Source: CBDULX01 sp965368175
GTDB taxonomy: Bacteria > Pseudomonadota > Gammaproteobacteria > SZUA-229
Assembly: GCA_965368175.1 (NCBI GenBank)
Contig: CBDULX010000031.1
Coordinates: 1-19,333 of the forward strand
Direction: 5' to 3'
Length of the DNA stretch: 19,333 nt
Position 1 is the first letter of the stretch, and every line of letters starts with the position of its first letter. Below the pieces are notes generated by a model. The model was not told the origin of the DNA. It did no database searches and was given only the letters and a program-made list of their open reading frames with translations. Made by a program: the position numbers and the translations under genes. Positions 14,415-19,333 of this stretch are shown here, piece after piece.

Positions 14415-14550
14415 GAAATATTACCAGCATAGATTACATTAGTTTGATTATAAAGTTGAGATATGTGTGTTAAAAAGTGAGTGTTGAACAGCATAGGTTG
14501 ATTTTGCTATAGCCTATACTTGTAGAATATGGCAATTTCAGGAGAAATCG

Positions 14551-15300
14551 GTGTTTTATTTAAGCTTTCGAGTTTTAAAGCTGGCAGGTTATTTTATTGA
14601 TTTCATTTTATTGACGCTGATTTTGTACCTGGCGGCCTGGTTGCCAAAGTTTTGTCATGGTCGTGCTTATTTTTATATGTACAGAGTCTGGAGTAAAGCC
14701 TTTGTCCGTGCACTTGATGTCGAATTAAAAATTCATCAGAAGAATTTATACAAAATACCTGATCAGTATATATTGATTGCTAATCACCCTTCTGCATTTG
14801 AGGATATTGGTATACCTGCATTATTTGAAGTGCATTCTCTGGCGAAAATCGAAGTCAAAAAATGGTGGTTTGTTGGAAAGATATCGGAAGCAGCCGGTAC
14901 GATATATGTCAGGCGAGAATCTAAAGCATCCAGGAATCAGGCGCTGGAAACAATGATGTCTGAATTGAAAAAAGGTAAAAGTATTGCGCTCTACCCGGAA
15001 GGTGGGTGTAAAGGGAGACGCATTTTCGAAAGCTTCAGGTATGGGGCTTTTGATATGGCAATGAAAACTGGAATTCCAGTGTTACCGGTTTTTTTACATT
15101 ATGAGGCCCAGGATGATTTTGAATGGCGAGATCCGCAGACTTTAATAGATAAGTTAATACATTTTGTGATGGCTGAAAATAGAACTGCAAATTATTATGT
15201 TTATGATGCCATAGATCCAGCACGGTTTAATAGTAAGGAAGAATTTACTGATTACACATGGCACTTATACAAAAAATGGCAAGAAAAATATCTGGAATAA
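14551..15300 (+). CDS. PlsC-like lysophospholipid acyltransferase
   Basis: Membrane acyltransferase of the LPLAT/PlsC superfamily that esterifies an acyl chain to a lysophospholipid. Start is GTG with AGGAG five bases away. The N-terminus has a membrane helix (about residues 13-32). Motif I reads NHPSAFED: the catalytic His is present, but the fourth-residue-spaced partner is Glu (H-x4-E), with Asp one position later. Motif III is YPEGGCKGRR in place of the common FPEGTRS, and motif IV is the GIPVLPVFL stretch. The 249-residue length is normal. The variant motifs put it outside the housekeeping PlsC group, so the acceptor lipid is uncertain. It is divergent from mlaA. Confidence 0.88.
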   Translation: MFYLSFRVLKLAGYFIDFILLTLILYLAAWLPKFCHGRAYFYMYRVWSKAFVRALDVELKIHQKNLYKIPDQYILIANHPSAFEDIGIPALFEVHSLAKIEVKKWWFVGKISEAAGTIYVRRESKASRNQALETMMSELKKGKSIALYPEGGCKGRRIFESFRYGAFDMAMKTGIPVLPVFLHYEAQDDFEWRDPQTLIDKLIHFVMAENRTANYYVYDAIDPARFNSKEEFTDYTWHLYKKWQEKYLE

Positions 15301-15428
15301 ATATATATTTTTTGCAGCTTATTTGTCTGTTTTTAGCAATTTTCCCGGCGCAGCTTTTTTATTATTACACTTCGCTGCCTGGGGTAGTCTTAAGTTATAT
15401 TGATTCGCGAATAATTCGCAAAAATTAG
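15276..15428 (+). CDS. possible small membrane protein, 50 aa
   Basis: An open frame of 50 codons starts at ATG 15276, within the last 25 bases of the acyltransferase gene, and ends at TAG 15426-15428. The product has a positive start (MARKISG), a hydrophobic stretch (INIYFLQLICLFLAIFPAQL), a second partly hydrophobic part (FYYYTSLPGVVLSYI), and a positive tail (DSRIIRKN). That layout suits a small inner-membrane peptide. No ribosome site is clear, so it would rely on coupling to the acyltransferase. Apart from this frame, the 210-base gap to the next gene contains only AT-rich sequence. Confidence 0.35.
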   Translation: MARKISGINIYFLQLICLFLAIFPAQLFYYYTSLPGVVLSYIDSRIIRKN

Positions 15429-15510
15429 TATTTATTTTTTCTCTTAATAATATATGGATTCCGAGTTTCAATAATCACGTTAGATAATTGAATAATTATG
15501 ATACAGGCTG

Positions 15511-17256
15511 ATGCGTAATTCAAAAACAATATCTGATAAAAATTCGATTTTGCTCTATAGAGTAGGCCCGGTTCTGTGCTGTTCGCCAACACGTAGTGTG
15601 GAATCCGTCGTGGTTCCACCTGTAATGAAAAAGCCTCCCGGAGTAAATGATTTAAGACCTGGTGTGTTCAGGCATGTAAATGGCATTGTGAATATTGTTG
15701 ATCTACGTGTTGCATTTGGAGCAGATATTAAACCGAGGAATAGTGCTGGGCGAATCATTATTGTCAATCTTAAAACGGGAAGCCCCGGTTTTTGGGTGGA
15801 TGAAATTATCGACGTAATTGAACTCCCGGATAAAGGCTGGGGGCAGTTGCCGGTGCTGATACCCAGGGACATTTTTGAAAGAATTTTGTTACTAAATGAA
15901 AAAATTTTACTTTACTGTGAATTTGAGAAGCTCAATGAATGTAGAAAAATCGGATATTTGCGTGAATATATTGAAAAACTGGTTGAAGTCGAAAGTAATA
16001 AAGATAAAACAATACCAATTAATAAAGAACGCCAGGGTGAAGATTCACAGTTGCAGAGTCATAAATTAGTTTCGGGAAAAAATAAGCTGGACGAAAAACA
16101 TGATGCTAAATTTAATTTAAAAAAGTCATTGCATGCACAATCGCCGTTAAATTCAGATTCTGATAGCGTTCCTGGGAATAAAATAATGCCCGAACCTGAG
16201 AGCTTGACTTCAGATAAATCACTGGATATAAACCCCCAGCTACAAACTGGAAAAAATACCGCGATTAATGTTGCTAATGATCTAAAGAGTAATATAGGCA
16301 AAACAATAACTAGTGAGGCTGGCTCTGTAGCAGTCGGAGGTGTCGATAAAGTAGCGGGCCGCAATCGGTTAGACGATATAGGTCAGGGGGCATTCAGTCA
16401 GAATAATGATTTATATGGGAAATACATGGTTAATAGCGAAGGCCACGGTCCAGAGGCTATTGCTCAGTCTGGTTCAATACAGGCTGAATATTCTGATGAT
16501 GACAGTACCTGGAAAATGTCTATCGTGCTGATCATTATGGCCCTGTTACTGGCTTTGGCGGTGTTTTATTTTCTTGATTATAATCCCTCCAGTCATGAAC
16601 CTTCGGTAGCTTCAAGGGTGATTGCAGAAGATGGTGCATCGCTTACGGACATAGAAGAGTTAGTGACTATAGATGCTAGAACAACAATTGCTCATGATGC
16701 TGTGCCAGAAATGAATGATCATTCGGATAAAGTAATTATTACAGACACAGGTTTACTGAAGTCTAAAGTAGAATTATCTGCTGATGATGCAGCATATGCG
16801 GATCCAGATAGCATGTTAAAAGAAGGTGGTGTCAGTATTGAAAAAGATGATGAGGGTTATGTGATATTGCTGGATCAAAGCAAAGGTGATTCCGGAGAAG
16901 CTGTGTTTGATAAGGTTGACGGCCAGGGAGAAGTGGCTCCTGAAATAGCTAAACCTGAAATATCACAAACACCGGCGGTGGAAAAAGATTTAGCATCAGA
17001 GTTTGTGACAAAGGAAAATGAGCTGTCAGAGCTTAATAATAAATATCTATTAGATGATAAGGCCTTGAATAATAATGTCAGTCGCCGACAGGTCATCCAC
17101 ATTGTAGTTAAAGGCGATACACTATGGCATATCGCCAGGCGTTATATTCACAATCCCTATCGCTATCCGGAGCTTGCTCGCCTGAGTAATATCAGAAATC
17201 CTGACCTCATCTATCCAGGTCAAAGAGTTAAAATAATTATTCTAGGGGACCTCTGA
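15511..17256 (+). CDS. CheW domain - membrane helix - LysM domain protein
   Basis: A 581-residue protein of unusual build. Residues of about 12-140 match a CheW domain, the adaptor that docks chemoreceptors and CheA: SILLYRVGPVLCCSPTRSVE, then GVFRHVNGIVNIVDLRVAFG, then RIIIVNLKTGSPGFWVDEII. A long hydrophilic linker, rich in Ser, Asp, Lys and Asn, runs to about 335. One membrane helix follows at 336-357 (MSIVLIIMALLLALAVFYFL). Then comes an acidic stretch to about 525, and a C-terminal LysM peptidoglycan-binding domain at 527-580 (HIVVKGDTLWHIARRY, IRNPDLIYPGQRVKI). CheW should be cytoplasmic and LysM periplasmic. CAGG is only three bases before the ATG. The last codons and stop (GDL, TGA) come from the repeat at 17245. 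Function is inferred, not known. Confidence 0.88.
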   Translation: MRNSKTISDKNSILLYRVGPVLCCSPTRSVESVVVPPVMKKPPGVNDLRPGVFRHVNGIVNIVDLRVAFGADIKPRNSAGRIIIVNLKTGSPGFWVDEIIDVIELPDKGWGQLPVLIPRDIFERILLLNEKILLYCEFEKLNECRKIGYLREYIEKLVEVESNKDKTIPINKERQGEDSQLQSHKLVSGKNKLDEKHDAKFNLKKSLHAQSPLNSDSDSVPGNKIMPEPESLTSDKSLDINPQLQTGKNTAINVANDLKSNIGKTITSEAGSVAVGGVDKVAGRNRLDDIGQGAFSQNNDLYGKYMVNSEGHGPEAIAQSGSIQAEYSDDDSTWKMSIVLIIMALLLALAVFYFLDYNPSSHEPSVASRVIAEDGASLTDIEELVTIDARTTIAHDAVPEMNDHSDKVIITDTGLLKSKVELSADDAAYADPDSMLKEGGVSIEKDDEGYVILLDQSKGDSGEAVFDKVDGQGEVAPEIAKPEISQTPAVEKDLASEFVTKENELSELNNKYLLDDKALNNNVSRRQVIHIVVKGDTLWHIARRYIHNPYRYPELARLSNIRNPDLIYPGQRVKIIILGDL

Positions 17257-17404
17257 TCAAGTCATGATTGTTTTATACTGGCTAAAAGAGTCCAGATTTC
17301 CCCCGGAGCTCGTTGCAATAGAATAACTATTCCGCCTCACTTCGTGAAAAATCTGAACACTTCTAGCACAGCCTAAATTCAACCAGATTTAATCAGAGGT
17401 CCCC
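17245..17404 (+). repeat. palindromic repeat, copy C (160 bp)
   Basis: Ends are identical inverted 13-mers, GGGGACCTCTGAT. The central AATAG-AATAA-CTATT lies at 17317-17331, exactly in the middle of the element. The TGA inside the left end is the stop codon of the CheW-LysM gene, so the repeat encodes the protein's last residues. Confidence 0.88.
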
Positions 17405-17670
17405 AAGGGAGCCTCTAAAGAAGTATATGATGCTTCTGGCTTACAGGCTTTTTCGTGAACAAGGCATGGTTTTGAAGTCAGGTTGGGTACCTGTCGAAAA
17501 GTCCCGTGCACGGACAAGCCTGTAAGCCCCTTCGGGCGAGGCCTGAAGCGCACATTTGCTGCGTTGCAAATCGTGTTAAGGACTAAGGCCATTAACTGCG
17601 CTTTGCGTCTTGCAACTGCACGCTTCAGGTCACGCAGAAGCCTTCATAGAATTGATCAGAGGCTCCCTTG
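17404..17670. repeat. 267-bp element with shared ends and two internal hairpins
   Basis: A different element bounded by perfect 13-bp inverted ends, CAAGGGAGCCTCT at 17404-17416 and its inverse at 17658-17670; similarity continues inward (TATGA, GCTTCTG). Inside are two further inverted repeats: a perfect 13-bp pair, GGCTTACAGGCTT at 17438-17450 with 17516-17528, and CCTGAAGCG at 17542-17550 with 17621-17629. The outer ends equal those of the 157-bp family, and the element lies exactly between two of its copies. The open frames within it look like noise; no transposase. Confidence 0.75.
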
Positions 17671-17821
17671 AGAACCTCTGATCAAGCCATGATTGTTTGA
17701 TGCTGGCTAAAAGCGTCCAGATTTCCCCCGATTTCGTTGCATAGAATAATTGCCGCCATCTCATGAAAAACCCAAATACCCATCGCTACCTGAATTTAAC
17801 CAGGCTTAATCAGAGATTCCC
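17670..17821 (+). repeat. palindromic repeat, copy D (152 bp)
   Basis: Starts at the last base of the 267-bp element. Ends are GAGAACCTCTGAT and the inverse of GGGAATCTCTGAT. The centre is eroded (CATAGAATAATTGCC), and the copy is a few bases short, so it is the most decayed of the five. It fills the gap to the convergent methyltransferase gene. Confidence 0.8.
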
Positions 17822-17836
17822 TGGATATAAAAATCA

Positions 17837-18424
17837 TCATGGTTTACGGGCAATTAGCTGGACCACAGCTCCTATACCGTTATGAAAAGAGCCTTCATGT
17901 ACTTCACGCCTGAGTTCGTTAAGGCTAATGAATTCCAGTCCCCTGAGTTCTTCGTTCAGGTTTTGGCTTGTCATCGTCATTTCAGCTACTGCAGGGCCGC
18001 CGGTTTTAAAGTCCAGTTGTTCTGGGGTATAGGCTTCTAAAATCAGATAAGCCCCAGGTTTGAGGCTTTGAACAACCTGTCGATGTAAGGCCTGACGAAT
18101 TTCGGGCGGCAAATGACAAAAAATGGACACTATGCCATCCCACTGGTCTTTGCCAAGATTAAATTCTGCAAGATCGGCATGCCTCGTTTCTATTTCGACA
18201 TTGCGTTCTGCAGCTAATTTATGGGCTTTTTTAAGCCCGGTACTGGAAGAGTCGATGGCTACCACCTGGTAGCCCTGTTGTGCAAGATACACGGAATTTC
18301 GGCCTTCGCCATCAGCCAGGCACAGAACTTTTCCTGCAGGTATAAGTCTGGCATGTTGGCGCAGGAAATCATTTGGCTCTTTTCCGTAGGCATATTCATC
18401 GGCGCTATATCGTTCATCCCACAT
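17837..18424 (-). CDS. class I SAM-dependent methyltransferase (TehB-like)
   Basis: A 195-residue cytosolic methyltransferase. It begins MWDERYSADEYAYGKEPNDFL, a typical start of the small TehB/UbiE-like group. The SAM-binding motif I is VLCLADGEGRNSVYLAQQGY at about residues 33-52, the acidic ribose-binding position follows in VVAIDSS, then HADLAEF and WDGIVSIFCHLP (motif IV region) and GAYLILEAYTPEQL. The substrate cannot be told; relatives act on small molecules such as tellurite or thiols. AGGAA lies five bases before the ATG. Repeat copy E lies 36 bases upstream, between this gene and the GNAT gene on the same strand. Confidence 0.9.
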   Translation of the reverse strand: MWDERYSADEYAYGKEPNDFLRQHARLIPAGKVLCLADGEGRNSVYLAQQGYQVVAIDSSSTGLKKAHKLAAERNVEIETRHADLAEFNLGKDQWDGIVSIFCHLPPEIRQALHRQVVQSLKPGAYLILEAYTPEQLDFKTGGPAVAEMTMTSQNLNEELRGLEFISLNELRREVHEGSFHNGIGAVVQLIARKP

Positions 18425-18459
18425 AGTGAGTTCCTGTCTAATAATATTGAGTAAGGGTC

Positions 18460-18615
18460 AGGAGCCTCTGATCAAGAGATGATTGTTTTATACTGGCTAA
18501 AAGCGTCCAGATTTCCCACGAATATCGTTGCAATAGAATAAAATCCCGCTTTACTTTGTGAAAAATTCAAACACTCATCGCAGCCTGGATTCAACCAGCT
18601 TAATCAGAGGTTCCT
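18460..18615 (+). repeat. palindromic repeat, copy E (156 bp)
   Basis: Ends are AGGAGCCTCTGAT and the inverse of AGGAACCTCTGAT. Its right-hand last base is the final base of the GNAT gene's TAA stop (18615-18617 on the - strand), so seen from that gene the layout mirrors copy A. The middle is partly changed (AATAGAATAAAATCC). Confidence 0.85.
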
Positions 18616-19100
18616 TACAGTTTTTTTTCCCAGAACAGGGCCTTGCCATATTCTGGATCCAGATGATAACCATCAAAACCAAATTTATGGTATGCGGCCC
18701 TGGCAATGGTATTTTTTTCCAGAACTTCAAGGGTCAGCTTACAGCAGCCTCGTTGTATGGCGAGTTGTTCAACTTGTTGTAGCATTTTGATGGATAAGCC
18801 CAGACCCCTGTATACAGGGCATACTATAACGTCATGGATGTTGAGAACAGGTTTGCAGGCGAAAGTAGAAAAGCCTTCAAAACAATTAATTAAACCAGCG
18901 GGTTCTGAGTCCACGAAGGCCATTACTATGACCGCATCCTGCCTTTGCCTCATACACGGCACCAGATTTTGTCGGGCGAAGTTAGAAAGTGCCTGGCCGC
19001 CACCCATAGGGTCTCTGGCATAAGTGTCGAGTATCTGTATAAAAGCTTCAGCGTGTTCCTGGGACGATAAGTCAGATTCCTGGATGTGTAACATAACCAT
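18615..19100 (-). CDS. GNAT family N-acetyltransferase
   Basis: A 161-residue acetyl-CoA-dependent acetyltransferase. The core GNAT order is visible: a beta strand with AVIVMAFVDSEPAGLINCFEGF, the acetyl-CoA loop in IHDVIVCPVYRGLGLSIKMLQQVE (R-x-x-G-x-S version of the pyrophosphate-binding motif), then CCKLTLEVLEKNTIARAAYHKFGFDGY, the classic N-x-x-A-x-x-x-Y-x-x-x-G-F end. The substrate is unknown. It is upstream of the methyltransferase on the same strand, separated by repeat copy E. Start ATG at 19100 has no strong ribosome site; an ATG two codons in is possible. Confidence 0.9.
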   Translation of the reverse strand: MVMLHIQESDLSSQEHAEAFIQILDTYARDPMGGGQALSNFARQNLVPCMRQRQDAVIVMAFVDSEPAGLINCFEGFSTFACKPVLNIHDVIVCPVYRGLGLSIKMLQQVEQLAIQRGCCKLTLEVLEKNTIARAAYHKFGFDGYHLDPEYGKALFWEKKL

Positions 19101-19140
19101 GTATTGTCAGTTTGAGGCTAAAGGGCATCTTTATTAATTT

Positions 19141-19333
19141 ATGAATAAGCATCTTAAGTTTGAAATTCGCCATCTCTACGTTACACGCCACTACTGTGCA
19201 TCCGTGGCATTAGTATGTCCTATACGTTATCTTTGCAATAGCATGCTATTACATGCTATCCGTCTTGATCTGGCGAATTTTAAATCTCAATCTGGTATAT
19301 CCAGAATTAATAGAGGTGCCCTAAAGTATGTAA
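19141..19333 (+). CDS. possible partial open frame at window end
   Basis: From ATG 19141 the frame is open for 64 codons to the end of the window (MNKHLKFEIRHLYVTRHYCA and onward), after an in-frame TAA. No ribosome site is clear, and the last 90 bases resemble half of a palindromic repeat, so it may be chance. Nothing else is seen in 19101-19333. Confidence 0.2.
   Translation, partial: MNKHLKFEIRHLYVTRHYCASVALVCPIRYLCNSMLLHAIRLDLANFKSQSGISRINRGALKYV
19231..19322 (+). repeat. probable diverged right half of palindromic repeat
   Basis: TTTGCAATAGCATGCTATT matches the family's central TTGCAATAG...CTATT, and 84 bases after TTGCAATAG starts comes AATTAATAGAGGTGCCC, close to the right end (87 in copy C). 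The middle contains a perfect 14-bp palindrome at 19237-19250. No left end was found. Confidence 0.35.

Noticed and set aside
17389..17671. Open frames on both strands inside the 267-bp repeat (62-67 codons)
   Set aside because: They lie wholly within a non-coding repeat with internal hairpins and have no ribosome sites; no domain is recognisable.

Overview
The window reads as ordinary chromosome of a gammaproteobacterium that can probably fix CO2 by the Calvin cycle and also lives without oxygen part of the time. The basis is a phosphoribulokinase gene beside an FNR-type iron-sulfur regulator, plus Slt, MlaA, an Lpd3-like dehydrogenase, an HAE1-type RND pump and two PilZ proteins, all typical of Gammaproteobacteria. 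A sulfur-oxidising or similar chemoautotrophic lineage fits, but no genus can be named from the sequence. Base composition looks moderate, with AT-rich intergenic stretches.

Layout. 1-397 is the C-terminal end of an RND efflux pump. 398-4260 holds a PilZ gene, a small Arg-rich gene under a near-consensus promoter, an FNR gene and phosphoribulokinase on the + strand, then two small overlapping genes on the - strand. 4261-11969 is a long - strand run: (reading down) an aspartic protease, a Nudix hydrolase and an unknown protein in one tight operon; a dihydrolipoamide dehydrogenase with a thioredoxin; a Sel1-repeat protein; lytic transglycosylase Slt; and a 63-residue protein. 12084-13610 is a tightly overlapping + strand operon of PilZ, a Mut7-C RNase and an unknown protein. 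13632-15428 has mlaA (-), diverging from a PlsC-like acyltransferase (+) with a possible 50-residue membrane protein overlapping its end. 15511-17256 encodes the most unusual protein: a cytoplasmic CheW domain, one membrane helix and a periplasmic LysM domain. 17245-19333 holds a repeat cluster, a methyltransferase, a GNAT acetyltransferase and an unassigned tail.

Repeats. A family of about 157-bp elements occurs in five full copies plus remnants. Each copy is a near-palindrome over its whole length, its two ends match each other better than they match other copies, and four of the five overlap the stop codon of a neighbouring gene. A second, 267-bp element shares the same outer end sequence and sits between two of them.

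Functional themes. Several genes concern the envelope (RND pump, Slt, MlaA, PlsC-like enzyme, CheW-LysM protein) and signalling by c-di-GMP or chemosensory modules (two PilZ proteins, CheW). No phage, plasmid, CRISPR, tRNA or rRNA gene was seen. The best candidates for undescribed biology are the CheW-TM-LysM protein, the palindromic stop-codon repeats, the PilZ/Mut7-C/unknown operon, and the FNR whose DNA-recognition helix is part CRP-like.
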